This document shows positions 26,158-35,046 of a stretch of 45,155 nucleotides of DNA, piece by piece (positions within the stretch are counted from its first letter, which is position 1; each line of letters opens with the position of its first letter). Where the stretch lies: NCBI GenBank assembly GCA_019115525.1, contig DXDJ01000066.1, positions 1 through 45,155 on the forward strand, written 5' to 3'. The notes beneath the pieces were generated by a model, which did not search any database, was not told the DNA's origin, and was given only the letters and a program-made list of their open reading frames with translations. This DNA is from Candidatus Helicobacter avistercoris (GTDB taxonomy: Bacteria; Campylobacterota; Campylobacteria; Campylobacterales; Helicobacteraceae). The position numbers and the translations under genes are program-made.

Positions 26158-26530
26158 TTTTTTAGGAGTGATGATTTTTTTTGTTGCTTTTTTTGGAGGA
26201 TTGATTTCTTATTTTATAACTTCAGAGTCTGGAGTTTTGAGCTTTGAGGTTGGATTTTTTTCTTTTCTCCTGATTTTTTTCTGTTTGTTTTTCTCGATGA
26301 ATAAACGCCTTGGGAATGAGAGTGAGATTGAAGATAAGCTTTCGCACAAAATTTCTTTGGGGTTGGGGATAAGCTTTTCTTTTGGAAGAATTTTTTCTTA
26401 TTTTATTGTTTTTGCAATGCTTGTGCTTTTATTGCATTTTGAACTCTTTATGCTCTATACATATATGATAGGGATTTTTTGCTCTCTCTTCTTGACGCTT
26501 TTATATATTAAAAGAAAATATATCAAATAA
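26102..26530 (+). CDS. Small integral membrane protein of unknown function
   Basis: Up to 142 residues with four hydrophobic segments (about 18-40, 45-65, 88-112 and 115-135 in this numbering) and a short charged loop between the second and third. I recognise no family motif. Its position after hemL and the AtpZ-like gene, overlapping the latter, suggests a functional link; I recall a similar small membrane protein pair next to hemL in Campylobacter. The start is uncertain: the GTG at 26102 lies deep in the previous gene, and the TTG at 26144 (reading [13 protein letters not shown]) looks equally or more natural. Neither has a strong ribosome site. Confidence 0.65.
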   Translation: MSFKTIQNTESIKILKKINFLGVMIFFVAFFGGLISYFITSESGVLSFEVGFFSFLLIFFCLFFSMNKRLGNESEIEDKLSHKISLGLGISFSFGRIFSYFIVFAMLVLLLHFELFMLYTYMIGIFCSLFLTLLYIKRKYIK

Positions 26531-26576
26531 TAAACTTTTTTATTTGTTTCATTGCCTCTTATGATACTTTTCATTG

Positions 26577-26582
26577 TATAAT
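26577..26582 (+). promoter_or_regulatory. Candidate -10 element of the trxA promoter
   Basis: A perfect TATAAT lies 34 bases upstream of the trxA ATG, in AT-rich intergenic sequence. No clear -35. An AAAAGGAG ribosome site follows before the ATG. Confidence 0.55.
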
Positions 26583-26615
26583 CCCTCACTTTAATCAAAT
26601 CAAAAGGAGTAATAC

Positions 26616-26933
26616 ATGGGACATTACATTGAACTAACAAAAGATAATTTTGCAGAGCATACTCAAAGTGGAGTGGCATTGGTGGATTTTTGGGCACCAT
26701 GGTGCGGTCCATGCCGAATGCTTTCACCAGTGATTGATAAACTTGCTGAAGAATTTGAAGGAAAAGCAAAGATTTGCAAGGTTAATACTGATGAACAAGA
26801 AGAGCTTTCGGCTCAATTTGGAATCCGAAGTATTCCTACGATGCTTTTCTTTAAAAATGGAGAAGTTGTGGATCAAATGGTGGGTGCAACTTCAGAGCAA
26901 GTTCTCAAAGACAAGCTTAACGCTCTTCTATAA
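26616..26933 (+). CDS. trxA: Thioredoxin
   Basis: A 105-residue cytoplasmic thioredoxin with the redox motif WAPWCGPCRM (Cys pair near residues 31 and 34) and the cis-proline in GIRSIPTMLFF. It reduces ribonucleotide reductase, peroxiredoxins and other targets, and is recharged by TrxB, encoded 85 bases downstream. A 9-bp inverted repeat follows its stop codon. Confidence 0.98.
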   Translation: MGHYIELTKDNFAEHTQSGVALVDFWAPWCGPCRMLSPVIDKLAEEFEGKAKICKVNTDEQEELSAQFGIRSIPTMLFFKNGEVVDQMVGATSEQVLKDKLNALL

Positions 26934-26935
26934 TT

Positions 26936-26956
26936 TTTTGGGGATTCTCCCCAAAA
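26936..26956 (+). terminator. Hairpin after trxA, possible terminator
   Basis: TTTTGGGGA and TCCCCAAAA form a perfect 9-bp stem around the loop TTC, starting three bases after the trxA stop codon. The downstream T-run is imperfect (TATGCTTTTT), so it may only partly stop transcription before trxB. Confidence 0.6.
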
Positions 26957-26986
26957 TATGCTTTTTGGTTAATTTAAATTCCATAG

Positions 26987-26999
26987 TATAGATAATAAT
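26987..26999 (+). promoter_or_regulatory. Candidate -10 region before trxB
   Basis: TATAGATAATAAT contains overlapping -10-like hexamers 20-30 bases before the trxB GTG. It would allow transcription separate from trxA. Weak evidence. Confidence 0.3.
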
Positions 27000-27018
27000 T
27001 TTTATTAAAGGAGAGAAA

Positions 27019-27948
27019 GTGTTAGATTTGGCAATTATTGGTGGTGGTCCAGCAGGACTTAGTGCTGGACTATATGCAACACGAGGTGGTTTGAAAAATG
27101 TTACCTTATTTGATATGGGTATGCCTGGAGGACAAATCACAGGAAGTAGTGAAATTGAGAATTATCCAGGTGTTGCTCAAGTCGTGAGCGGAATTGATTT
27201 TATGCAACCTTGGCAAGAGCAGTGCTTTCGCTTTGGTTTAAAGCATGAAATGAGCGAGGTTACTAGAGTAAGTAAAAAAGGTAATGTTTTTGAAATCATT
27301 CAAGCTGATGGTAAAAAGGTTGAAGCCAAAAGTGTAATTGTCGCTACTGGAGGAAAACCTAAAAAAAGTGGAGTAAAAGGAGAGAGCGAATTTTGGGGCA
27401 AGGGAGTGAGTACTTGTGCGACTTGTGATGGATTTTTCTATAAAAATAAAGAAGTTGTAGTTTTGGGTGGCGGAGATACTGCACTAGAAGAGGCAATTTA
27501 TCTCTCAAGAATCTGCTCAAAAGTTTATTTGATTCATCGTCGTGAAGAGTTTCGTGCCGCACCTAGCACTATTGCCCATGCAAGAGAGAATGAAAAGATT
27601 GAGTTTATTACTTCAGCAACTATCGAAGAAATCGGTGGAGATGCAATGGGTGTGAGCTTTGTGGATATCAAAAAGAATAATGAAATCACAAGATTGAATG
27701 TGATGGGTGTTTTTATTTTTGTGGGCTATGAGGTCAATAACTCAGTCTTAAAACAAGAAGATGGAAATATGCTTTGTGAATGCGATGAGTGGGGAAGTGT
27801 TAAGGTTGATTTGTCTATGAGAACAAATGTTGAGGGATTGTTTGTTGCAGGTGATCTTAGAGTGCAAGCCCCAAGACAGGTGATATGTGCAGCAGGAGAT
27901 GGGACAACAGCAGCTTTGAGTGTGCTTGCTTATCTTGAGGGGCATTGA
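27019..27948 (+). CDS. trxB: Thioredoxin reductase
   Basis: NADPH-dependent flavoenzyme that reduces thioredoxin. The 309-residue protein has the FAD fold [17 protein letters not shown] at the N-terminus, the redox pair CATCDGFF (Cys near residues 134 and 137), the NADPH fold [13 protein letters not shown], and the C-terminal FAD contact [26 protein letters not shown] start with AAGGAG before it. Its stop codon shares one base with the dapB ATG (TGATG). Confidence 0.97.
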   Translation: MLDLAIIGGGPAGLSAGLYATRGGLKNVTLFDMGMPGGQITGSSEIENYPGVAQVVSGIDFMQPWQEQCFRFGLKHEMSEVTRVSKKGNVFEIIQADGKKVEAKSVIVATGGKPKKSGVKGESEFWGKGVSTCATCDGFFYKNKEVVVLGGGDTALEEAIYLSRICSKVYLIHRREEFRAAPSTIAHARENEKIEFITSATIEEIGGDAMGVSFVDIKKNNEITRLNVMGVFIFVGYEVNNSVLKQEDGNMLCECDEWGSVKVDLSMRTNVEGLFVAGDLRVQAPRQVICAAGDGTTAALSVLAYLEGH

Positions 27949-28712
27949 TGCTAAGAGTTGGAATTGTTGGCTTTTCTGGCAGGATGGGTCAGCTTATTAC
28001 CCAAAATCTCGCACAAGAGAGTGATTTGAAACTCTCTTGTATTTTCACCCACCAAAATTCTCCTTTGATTTCTCAAGAAGTTTTTTTAACAAATGATTGG
28101 AATATATTTTTACAAAGCTGTGATTGCGTGATTGATTTTAGTAATCACAATGCTACTCATCAACTTCTAAAAGCCCTACTTCATTCTCCCAAGCCCTCAG
28201 TGATTGGAACAACAGGATTGCAAGAAGAAGACAAATCTCTACTTCAAGAAGCGAGCAAAACTTCGGCTATTGTTTATGCGACAAATACAAGTCAAGGGAT
28301 TGCTCTGCTTAATCAGCTTGCTTTTTTGATCGCACAAACTCTTCAGGATTCAGACATTGAAATCAGTGAATTTCATCACAATAAGAAAAAAGATTCTCCA
28401 AGTGGCACTGCTATGACACTGGCTGAGTTTTGTGCTAAGGGGAGAGGATTGGATTTGCAGAGTGTGAGAGTAAGCGGAAGGGATGGCAATATTGGTGAGA
28501 GAAGCAAAAATGAGATTGGGGTGATGAGCTTTAGAGGTGGGGATATTGTGGGTAAGCATACTGTGGGGTTTTATTGTGATGGAGAGTATTTGGAGCTTAC
28601 TCACAATGCAACAAATCGCAATACATTTGCAAAAGGAGCGATTAGGGCACTTAAATGGGTAGCAGAGCAAAAGAGTGGTCTATATAGTATGCAGGATGTT
28701 TTGAAATTTTAA
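27948..28712 (+). CDS. dapB: 4-hydroxy-tetrahydrodipicolinate reductase
   Basis: Reduces HTPA with NAD(P)H in the diaminopimelate/lysine pathway. The 254-residue protein has VGIVGFSGRMGQ at the N-terminus (nucleotide fold), GTTGLQEED, YATNTSQGIALL, and the catalytic EFHHNKKKDSPSGTA with the His-His and Lys. The ORF track begins one codon earlier at a TTG; the ATG at 27948 fused to the trxB stop (TGATG), with GAGGGG upstream, is the likely start. It feeds the same pathway as dapE. Confidence 0.96.
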   Translation: MLRVGIVGFSGRMGQLITQNLAQESDLKLSCIFTHQNSPLISQEVFLTNDWNIFLQSCDCVIDFSNHNATHQLLKALLHSPKPSVIGTTGLQEEDKSLLQEASKTSAIVYATNTSQGIALLNQLAFLIAQTLQDSDIEISEFHHNKKKDSPSGTAMTLAEFCAKGRGLDLQSVRVSGRDGNIGERSKNEIGVMSFRGGDIVGKHTVGFYCDGEYLELTHNATNRNTFAKGAIRALKWVAEQKSGLYSMQDVLKF

Positions 28713-28722
28713 AGGAATCGCA

Positions 28723-30108
28723 TTGAAGCATTGGAATGAAGAGTGTGCTGTTGTTGGGGTTTATGGGGTAGAGAATGCAAGTTGGCTTGCGTATTATTCT
28801 TTGTTTGCAATGCAACATCGAGGACAAGAAGCTAGCGGAATGAGTGTTTTTGATGGAGAAGCCATCCAAACACACAAAGCCCAAGGATTGGTTTGTGAAG
28901 TTTTTAACCAATCAACACTAAGCAACCTTAAGGGGAATATTGCTATTGGGCATAATCGCTATGCTACCGCAGGAAAAAACTCAAGTCTTGATGCCCAGCC
29001 TCTTTATGCACGATGTTCTTTAGGAGAAATCTCTGTTGTCCATAATGGCAATCTAACAAATGCAGGAATCTTAAGGGAGAGACTCACTCAAGAGGGATCG
29101 ATTTTTCAGAGTTTTTTGGATACAGAAGTGATTTTGCACTTGATTGCAAAAAGCAAAAAAGAAAGTTTTGAAGAGTGTATTAAAGAGGCTTTAAAATCGA
29201 TTAGAGGTGCTTATTGTCTTATTTTTGTTTTGAGAGATAAGATGATTGTGGTAAGAGATCCTTGTGGATTGCGACCTTTGAGTCTAGGGAAGATAAAGAG
29301 CGAAAAGGGGGAGGGATATATTGTTGCAAGCGAGAGTTGTGCGTTTGATTTGTTAGGGGCAGAGTATGTGCGAGATGTTAATGCAGGGGAGATGTTAGTT
29401 TTCCATAATGACAAAATCACTTCTACTCAGCTGTTTTCACCCAAGGATTTTAAATGTATTTTTGAATACATTTATTTTGCACGCCCAGATAGTCAAGTTT
29501 TTGGGAAAAATGTTTATTCTATTCGCAAAGAAATGGGAAGAGAACTTGCAAGAGAGTGCAAAATAGAGGCGGATATTGTTGTGCCTGTCCCTGATAGTGG
29601 AGTGCCTTCAGCCTTAGGCTATGCATTAGAGAGCGGGATCCCTTTTGAGCTAGGGATTATTAGAAATCATTATGTAGGACGAACTTTTATAGAATCCGAA
29701 CAGAGCATTCGAGAGCTAAAAGTCAAACTCAAGCTCAATCCCATAAAAGAGGTGATTGAAGGGAAGAGGGTGATTGTACTTGATGATTCGGTTGTAAGAG
29801 GAACAACAAGTCGTCAGATTGTTAAAATCCTCAAAAATGCAGGAGCAAAAGAGGTACATTTGCTCATTTCCTCTCCACCTACAATTTCTCCATGTTTTTA
29901 TGGCGTGGATACACCAAGCAAGCAAGAGTTGATTTGTGCAACTCATACTTTGGATGAAGTGCGAAAATATGTCAGAGCGGATTCTTTGCATTTTTTGAGT
30001 CTTGAGGGGTTGGCAAAGAGCGTTGGGAGTAATGAAGGATATTGTCAAGCTTGTTTTGATGGAAAATATATTGAGAATTGTTTTAAAAGCGAGGATGAGG
30101 AGGAGTGA
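28723..30108 (+). CDS. purF: Amidophosphoribosyltransferase
   Basis: First committed step of purine synthesis, making phosphoribosylamine from PRPP and glutamine. The 461-residue protein begins MKHWNEECAVVGVYG; the Cys after the short propeptide is the glutaminase nucleophile. Further motifs are AMQHRGQEASG, GHNRYATAG, HNGNLTN and the PRPP loop VIVLDDSVVRGTTSRQI. The start is a TTG after AAAGGAATC, which may keep expression moderate. It follows dapB by 10 bases and overlaps the radical SAM gene by four. Confidence 0.97.
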   Translation: MKHWNEECAVVGVYGVENASWLAYYSLFAMQHRGQEASGMSVFDGEAIQTHKAQGLVCEVFNQSTLSNLKGNIAIGHNRYATAGKNSSLDAQPLYARCSLGEISVVHNGNLTNAGILRERLTQEGSIFQSFLDTEVILHLIAKSKKESFEECIKEALKSIRGAYCLIFVLRDKMIVVRDPCGLRPLSLGKIKSEKGEGYIVASESCAFDLLGAEYVRDVNAGEMLVFHNDKITSTQLFSPKDFKCIFEYIYFARPDSQVFGKNVYSIRKEMGRELARECKIEADIVVPVPDSGVPSALGYALESGIPFELGIIRNHYVGRTFIESEQSIRELKVKLKLNPIKEVIEGKRVIVLDDSVVRGTTSRQIVKILKNAGAKEVHLLISSPPTISPCFYGVDTPSKQELICATHTLDEVRKYVRADSLHFLSLEGLAKSVGSNEGYCQACFDGKYIENCFKSEDEEE

Positions 30109-31070
30109 GAGAGCTTTTAACGCTAGGGAGGTATTTTAAAAAAACTTTTGGAGAAAGAGTAAGAAAAATCCCTATTACACTTGAGGGCTTTACTTGCCCA
30201 AATATCGATGGAAGAGTGGCAAGAGGAGGATGCATTTATTGTTCAAATGAGAGCTTTTCTCCAAGTATTGTCAAGCTCAAGGCTAAGCCAAAGAGTGTGA
30301 AAATGAATTTTGATTTGCAGGAGAATCCAATCCTCTCCTCACAAATTTCTCAGCTCAAAGAGCAGTTTTTTTGGCATGCAGATTTCCATAAAGAAAAGTT
30401 TTCTGTGGGAAAATATATGATTTATTTCCAATCTTATACCAACACTTATGCCCCTCTCTCAACGCTAAAAGCTCTCTATGATGAGGCTTTTTTGCTCCCC
30501 AATGTTGTAGGGATGAGTATAGGAACTAGAGTAGATAGTGTCAATGAGGGGATTTTGGATCTTCTTGGCTCTTATGTAAAAAGGGGATATGAGATTTGGC
30601 TTGAATATGGTGTGCAATCTGTTTTTCCTCAGACTTTGGAGTTGATTAATCGTGGAGAGGACATGTCAAAAGCCAAAGAGATTTTTCAAGCTACAAGAGA
30701 GAGGGGGATAAAGGTTTGTGCTCATTTGATCTATGGATTGCCTAATGAAACTCAAGAGATGATGATTGAGAGTTTGAAGAGAGTGTTGGAGTGGGGAGTG
30801 GATGGATTAAAGCTTCATCCACTCTATGTAGTTGAAGGCACACAGTTGGCCAAAATGTATAAAAAAGGAGAATATACCCCCATTGATTTACAAGCTTATT
30901 GTGATTTGATTTTGCATTCTATTGATCTGATTCCACAAAATGTTGTTTTACAACGCATTAGTTCAGGAGCTCATGATGAAACTCTACTTGCACCCAAGTG
31001 GTGCTTTGACAAAAATATTCAAATGCGTTATATTCGAGATAAGCTAAGGGAGAGAGGAATTGAGTATTGA
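30105..31070 (+). CDS. YhcC-family (TIGR01212) radical SAM protein
   Basis: The 321-residue protein begins TLGRYFKKTFGERVRKIPIT, then GFTCPNIDGRVARGGCIYCSNESFSP, whose three cysteines with the final CIYC form the 4Fe-4S/SAM site of the YhcC family. YFQSYTNTYAP and the distal AHLIYGLPNETQEMM are also typical. Substrate is unknown; family members are often placed near tRNA or anaerobic-metabolism genes. The GTG start overlaps the purF stop (GTGA), with AGGAGG-like sequence before it. mnmD follows with an 11-base overlap. Confidence 0.87.
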   Translation: MRELLTLGRYFKKTFGERVRKIPITLEGFTCPNIDGRVARGGCIYCSNESFSPSIVKLKAKPKSVKMNFDLQENPILSSQISQLKEQFFWHADFHKEKFSVGKYMIYFQSYTNTYAPLSTLKALYDEAFLLPNVVGMSIGTRVDSVNEGILDLLGSYVKRGYEIWLEYGVQSVFPQTLELINRGEDMSKAKEIFQATRERGIKVCAHLIYGLPNETQEMMIESLKRVLEWGVDGLKLHPLYVVEGTQLAKMYKKGEYTPIDLQAYCDLILHSIDLIPQNVVLQRISSGAHDETLLAPKWCFDKNIQMRYIRDKLRERGIEY

Positions 31071-31755
31071 GCTAAGCTCTGATGGAAGCTATACGCTTTT
31101 TAGTCAAGAATATCAAGAAAGCTATCATAGCCTAAGAGATGGGGCAATCAATGAAACGATGCATAAACACATTTTTCCAGCCTTTAAATATGCAGATTTT
31201 AAACAAAATATTAGGGTTTTGGATATTTGTTTTGGACTTGGTTATAATAGTTTTTTCACACTTAAGCATTTTTTATCTCAAAATTTTTGTTCCAAGCTTG
31301 AAATCTATTCTCCAGAAAAAGATTCAAAATTACTAGAGAGCTTGAAGCACTTCACTTACCCTCAAGAGATTAAGGATATAGAGGGGTTTGATGAGATTTT
31401 GCTATGTCTAATCAAAAATGGCAAATATCAAACCCCTCACTTTTCTTTAGAATGCTTCCTAGGATATGGGCTAAACTATATTGGGCAATTTGAAGATGAG
31501 TTTTTTGATGTTGTATATCAAGATGCTTTTTCTCCAAGGAAAAATCCCGAACTATGGAGTGAAGAGTATTTTGCTTTACTTTATAAAAAAATGAATAAGA
31601 ATGGAGTGGTTACAACATATTCTCAAAGCTCTTTTGTCAAAAACAATGCGAAAAAGGCAGGTTTTTTTGTCTATGAAATAGAGCAAGAATCCATACGCAA
31701 TAGCCGAATTTTCAGCAAAAAAGAAATAAATTGCAAAAAATTGAAGCAAAAATAG
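31060..31755 (+). CDS. mnmD: MnmD-like tRNA U34 methyltransferase
   Basis: Stand-alone version of the MnmC methyltransferase domain, which turns nm5s2U34 into mnm5s2U34 using SAM. In the 231-residue protein SSDGSYTLFSQEYQESYHSLRDGAINETMHKHIF matches the family opening, VLDICFGLGYNSFF is the SAM loop, and VVYQDAFSPRKNPELWSEEYF is the conserved DaFsP..nPelW stretch. No FAD oxidase domain is attached. TTG start overlapping the radical SAM gene; the exact start codon is uncertain. Its action follows MnmA, which is also in this window. Confidence 0.88.
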   Translation: MSIELSSDGSYTLFSQEYQESYHSLRDGAINETMHKHIFPAFKYADFKQNIRVLDICFGLGYNSFFTLKHFLSQNFCSKLEIYSPEKDSKLLESLKHFTYPQEIKDIEGFDEILLCLIKNGKYQTPHFSLECFLGYGLNYIGQFEDEFFDVVYQDAFSPRKNPELWSEEYFALLYKKMNKNGVVTTYSQSSFVKNNAKKAGFFVYEIEQESIRNSRIFSKKEINCKKLKQK

Positions 31756-31764
31756 ATTTTTCTC

Positions 31765-31793
31765 TTGACATTTAAAATCAAAATCTATACAAT
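31765..31793 (+). promoter_or_regulatory. Strong sigma-70-like promoter of the tRNA-tuf cluster
   Basis: A perfect -35 TTGACA (31765-31770) is followed after 17 bases by TACAAT (31788-31793), one mismatch from TATAAT. This is the best consensus promoter in the window and lies 20 bases before the first tRNA. Confidence 0.7.
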
Positions 31794-31812
31794 GCGATTT
31801 TTATTTTTAAAT

Positions 31813-31888
31813 GCTGGTTTAGCTCAGTTGGTAGAGCAGCTGCCTTGTAAGCAGCAGGTCGGGGGTTCAAGTCCCTTAACCAGCTCCA
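31813..31888 (+). tRNA. tRNA-Thr (anticodon TGT)
   Basis: Full cloverleaf: acceptor GCTGGTT/AACCAGC, D arm GCTC/GAGC, anticodon stem GCTGC/GCAGC with loop CTTGTAA, T loop TTCAAGT, discriminator T and encoded CCA. 76 bases. Confidence 0.97.
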
Positions 31889-31924
31889 TTGTTTTTTGGT
31901 GTTTGACCGGTAATAAGCTATTTT

Positions 31925-32009
<85 letters not shown>

Positions 32010-32051
32010 CTTTCTAGCCGAGGTGGTAGTCGATTAGCTAATGTTAGAGAT

Positions 32052-32128
32052 GCGGGAATAGCTCAGTTGGCTAGAGCATCAGCCTTCCAAGCTGAGGGTC
32101 GCGGGTTCGAGCCCCGTTTCCCGCTCCA
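32052..32128 (+). tRNA. tRNA-Gly (anticodon TCC)
   Basis: Acceptor GCGGGAA/TTCCCGC, anticodon loop CTTCCAA on stem TCAGC/GCTGA, T arm CGGG.TTCGAGC.CCCG, encoded CCA. 77 bases. Confidence 0.97.
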
Positions 32129-32191
32129 TATCTGGGAGCCAATCTTCTTTCTTAGAAAATTATCCCAAATATTTTTATATTGTTGGAGTTT

Positions 32192-32266
32192 GCCCATATA
32201 GCTCAGGGGCAGAGCACTTCCTTGGTAAGGAAGAGGTCGGCGGTTCAAATCCGCTTATGGGCTCCA
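32192..32266 (+). tRNA. tRNA-Thr (anticodon GGT)
   Basis: Acceptor GCCCATA/TATGGGC, D arm GCTC/GAGC, anticodon stem CTTCC/GGAAG with loop TTGGTAA, T arm GGCGG/CCGCT (one G-U), encoded CCA. 75 bases. The set Thr-Tyr-Gly-Thr followed by tuf is the same order as the E. coli tufB operon. Confidence 0.97.
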
Positions 32267-32313
32267 GTCGGTGCGAGATGTTTTTGAAATTAACAAAGAA
32301 GTTATTTTTTTGT

Positions 32314-32319
32314 TATAAT
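32314..32319 (+). promoter_or_regulatory. Candidate extended -10 promoter of tuf
   Basis: TGTTATAAT is a perfect -10 with the extended TGn, 38 bases before the tuf ATG and after the last tRNA. It would give tuf its own promoter in addition to read-through from the tRNA promoter. Ribosome site AGGAG follows. Confidence 0.55.
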
Positions 32320-32356
32320 CTCAAGGCATTTAAATCTTAATAAGCTAGGAGTAATT

Positions 32357-33556
32357 ATGGCTAAAGAAAAATTTGTAAAGACTAAACCACACGTAAATGT
32401 GGGAACAATTGGTCACGTAGATCACGGTAAGACAACTTTGAGTGCGGCGATTTCTGCTGTTTTGGCAACAAAAGGTTTGGCAGAAATGAAAGATTATGAC
32501 AATATCGATAATGCACCAGAAGAGAAGGAAAGAGGGATTACAATCGCAACTTCTCACATTGAGTATGAAACTGAAAATCGACACTATGCTCACGTAGACT
32601 GCCCAGGACACGCTGACTATGTTAAAAATATGATTACAGGTGCTGCACAAATGGATGGAGCAATCCTTGTTGTTTCTGCTGCTGATGGCCCTATGCCACA
32701 AACAAGAGAGCACATTCTTCTTTCAAGACAAGTTGGTGTTCCTTATATCGTGGTATTCCTTAACAAGCAAGATATGGTTGATGATGCAGAATTGCTCGAG
32801 CTTGTAGAAATGGAAGTAAGAGAATTGCTAAGCAGTTATGATTTCCCAGGAGATGATACTCCTATTGTTGCTGGTTCTGCACTTAAGGCACTTGAAGAAG
32901 CAAAAGCTGGTAACGTTGGTGAGTGGGGAGAAAAAATCCTTAAGTTGATGGCTGAAGTTGATGCTTATATCCCAACTCCAGAGAGAGATACAGAAAAAAC
33001 TTTCTTGATGCCAGTTGAAGATGTATTCTCAATTGCAGGAAGAGGAACAGTTGTTACTGGAAGAATTGAAAGAGGTGTTGTAAAAGTTGGTGATGAGGTT
33101 GAGATCGTGGGAATCAGAGACACTCAAAAAACAACTGTTACAGGTGTTGAGATGTTTAGAAAAGAACTTGATAAAGGTGAAGCTGGAGATAACGTTGGTG
33201 TTCTCTTGAGAGGAACTAAGAAAGAAGAAGTCGAGAGAGGTATGGTTCTTTGTAAGCCAGGATCAATTACACCACACAAGAAGTTTGAAGGCGAGATCTA
33301 TGTTCTTTCAAAAGATGAGGGTGGAAGACATACGCCATTCTTTAACAACTATAGACCTCAATTCTATGTAAGAACAACTGATGTTACAGGTGCGATTACA
33401 TTACCAGAGGGAACAGAAATGGTTATGCCAGGTGATAATGTAAAAATCACTGTTGAACTCATTAGCCCAATTGCCCTTGAAGAAGGAACACGCTTCGCAA
33501 TCCGTGAAGGTGGAAGAACAGTTGGTGCAGGTGTTGTAACAAAAATCATTGAATAA
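32357..33556 (+). CDS. tuf: Elongation factor Tu
   Basis: GTPase that brings aminoacyl-tRNA to the ribosome. The 399-residue protein has [10 protein letters not shown] (P-loop), RGITIATSH (switch I), [12 protein letters not shown] (switch II), NKQDM (guanine specificity) and GSALKAL. It is complete, with three domains and a standard C-terminus. The upstream four tRNAs and downstream rpmG, tRNA-Trp, secE and nusG form the usual tuf to rpoBC gene string. Confidence 0.99.
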   Translation: MAKEKFVKTKPHVNVGTIGHVDHGKTTLSAAISAVLATKGLAEMKDYDNIDNAPEEKERGITIATSHIEYETENRHYAHVDCPGHADYVKNMITGAAQMDGAILVVSAADGPMPQTREHILLSRQVGVPYIVVFLNKQDMVDDAELLELVEMEVRELLSSYDFPGDDTPIVAGSALKALEEAKAGNVGEWGEKILKLMAEVDAYIPTPERDTEKTFLMPVEDVFSIAGRGTVVTGRIERGVVKVGDEVEIVGIRDTQKTTVTGVEMFRKELDKGEAGDNVGVLLRGTKKEEVERGMVLCKPGSITPHKKFEGEIYVLSKDEGGRHTPFFNNYRPQFYVRTTDVTGAITLPEGTEMVMPGDNVKITVELISPIALEEGTRFAIREGGRTVGAGVVTKIIE

Positions 33557-33567
33557 TTGGATTTATT

Positions 33568-33726
33568 ATGAAAGTAAAAATAGGTCTAAAATGTTCAGAG
33601 TGCGGTGATATCAATTATAGCACTACAAAGAATGCAAAAACCAACACCGAAAAACTGGAGCTCATGAAGTTTTGTCCAAGGCTAAACAAGCATACGCTTC
33701 ACAAAGAAGTTAAGCTCAAGAGTTAA
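33568..33726 (+). CDS. rpmG: 50S ribosomal protein L33
   Basis: Too short for the ORF track. Translation from the ATG at 33568 gives 52 residues, starting [17 protein letters not shown] and ending [12 protein letters not shown], a clear L33. Three of the four zinc-ribbon cysteines are present (C9, C12, C36); the fourth position, usually Cys in CPRC, is Leu, so zinc binding is probably weakened or lost. It lies 11 bases after tuf and 29 before tRNA-Trp; no strong ribosome site is seen, so coupling with tuf is likely. Confidence 0.96.
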   Translation: MKVKIGLKCSECGDINYSTTKNAKTNTEKLELMKFCPRLNKHTLHKEVKLKS

Positions 33727-33755
33727 TCTCTTGGGTTTAACCCATAATATTAGAT

Positions 33756-33831
33756 AGGTCAGTAGCTCCAATGGTAGAGCGTCGGTCTCCAAAACCGAGT
33801 GTTGGGGGTTCGAGTCCCTCCTGGCCTGCCA
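33756..33831 (+). tRNA. tRNA-Trp (anticodon CCA)
   Basis: Acceptor AGGTCAG/CTGGCCT (with one G-U), anticodon stem TCGGT/ACCGA with loop CTCCAAA, T arm GGGGG.TTCGAGT.CCCTC, discriminator G and encoded CCA. 76 bases. The tRNA-Trp to secE link is widely conserved. Confidence 0.97.
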
Positions 33832-33856
33832 ATTTTAAAAAATGAGATGCTAAAAG

Positions 33857-34039
33857 ATGATAAAGAAAATTGTTAATTACTATCATAGTGCTAAAGAGGA
33901 ATTGTGGAAAGTAATTTTCCCCACAAAGCAACAACTCAAAATGGCTTTTATTGCTGTAATCGTTGTTGTGAGCGTTGTGACACTATTTTTGACATTAGTA
34001 GATTTTGTTTTATCAAATTCTGTAGCGAGCATTTTGTAG
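33857..34039 (+). CDS. secE: Preprotein translocase subunit SecE
   Basis: A 60-residue, single-spanning SecE of the short type. The amphipathic stretch KEELWKVIFPTKQQL precedes one membrane segment (about residues 30-52), exactly the minimal SecE core. It clamps SecY in the inner membrane. The ribosome site is weak. It lies between tRNA-Trp and nusG as usual. Confidence 0.96.
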   Translation: MIKKIVNYYHSAKEELWKVIFPTKQQLKMAFIAVIVVVSVVTLFLTLVDFVLSNSVASIL

Positions 34040-34062
34040 AATTTACTTAAGAGAGGTGTAGT

Positions 34063-34587
34063 TTGGATTGGTATGCTATACAAACTTACTCGGGTAGTGA
34101 GCAATCTGTAAAGAGGGCAATTCAAAATCTTTTTCGTGAGAGCAATATGCAATCAAGATTGCAAGAAATTGTTGTTCCAACGGAAGATATTATTGAAATG
34201 AAGAATAGCAAGAAAAGAGTAGTTGAGCGAAGTCTATATCCTGGATACGTTTTTATCAAGGTGGATTTGGACACAAAGTTGTGGCATATGATTCAATCTT
34301 TGCCTCGAGTTGGACGCTTTATTGGTGAAAGTAAAAAACCTACACCTCTAACAGAATCTGATATTAAGAATATTCTAGAGAAGGTTGAAAATAGAGCTGC
34401 TCCTAAGCCAAAAATATTTTTCGATGCTGGTGAAGTTGTTCGAATTGTTGAAGGACCATTTGCAAACTTTACAGGAATTGTTGAAGAATATGATATGGAA
34501 CATGAAAAACTTAAACTCAATGTTTCAATCTTTGGAAGAAATACTCCAGTGGAGATTTTGTATTCCCAAGTTGAAAAAATTATTTAA
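34063..34587 (+). CDS. nusG: Transcription termination/antitermination factor NusG
   Basis: Binds RNA polymerase and links it to the ribosome or Rho. The 174-residue protein starts DWYAIQTYSGSEQSVKRAI, with LYPGYVFIKVDLD and LPRVGRFIGE in the N-terminal domain, and the KOW domain FDAGEVVRIVEGPFANFTGIVEEYD at the C-terminus. Start is TTG after an AGAGG, 23 bases after secE. Confidence 0.98.
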   Translation: MDWYAIQTYSGSEQSVKRAIQNLFRESNMQSRLQEIVVPTEDIIEMKNSKKRVVERSLYPGYVFIKVDLDTKLWHMIQSLPRVGRFIGESKKPTPLTESDIKNILEKVENRAAPKPKIFFDAGEVVRIVEGPFANFTGIVEEYDMEHEKLKLNVSIFGRNTPVEILYSQVEKII

Positions 34588-34607
34588 CTTATTGAAAGGA
34601 GAAAAGT

Positions 34608-35033
34608 ATGGCAAAGAAAGTTGTCGGTGAATTGAAACTTCAAATCCCTGCAGGAAAGGCTAATCCATCTCCACCAGTTGGACCTGCTTTGGGACAAAGA
34701 GGTGTGAATATTATGGAATTTTGTAAGGCTTTCAATGAGAAAACTAAAGATATGGGAGACTTCAATATTCCTGTAATTATCACGGTTTATCAAGATAAAA
34801 GTTTTAGTTTTATCACAAAAAAACCACCAGTAACAGATTTGATTAAGAAAGCAATTAAACTTCAAAAAGGATCTGATAATCCTTTGAAAAATAAAGTGGG
34901 TAAGCTAAGTAATGCTCAACTAGAAGAAATTGCAAAAACAAAAATGGAAGACCTCAATACAAAAGACATTGAAGCAGCAAAAAAGATTGTTGCAGGAAGT
35001 GCTAGAAGTATGGGCGTTGAGATTGTTGATTAA
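34608..35033 (+). CDS. rplK: 50S ribosomal protein L11
   Basis: Part of the GTPase-associated centre of the ribosome. The 141-residue protein has the N-terminal signature [35 protein letters not shown] and ends in [36 protein letters not shown] precedes the ATG. First of the rplKAJL set. Confidence 0.99.
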   Translation: MAKKVVGELKLQIPAGKANPSPPVGPALGQRGVNIMEFCKAFNEKTKDMGDFNIPVIITVYQDKSFSFITKKPPVTDLIKKAIKLQKGSDNPLKNKVGKLSNAQLEEIAKTKMEDLNTKDIEAAKKIVAGSARSMGVEIVD

Positions 35034-35046
35034 GGAGTAGAGAGCT

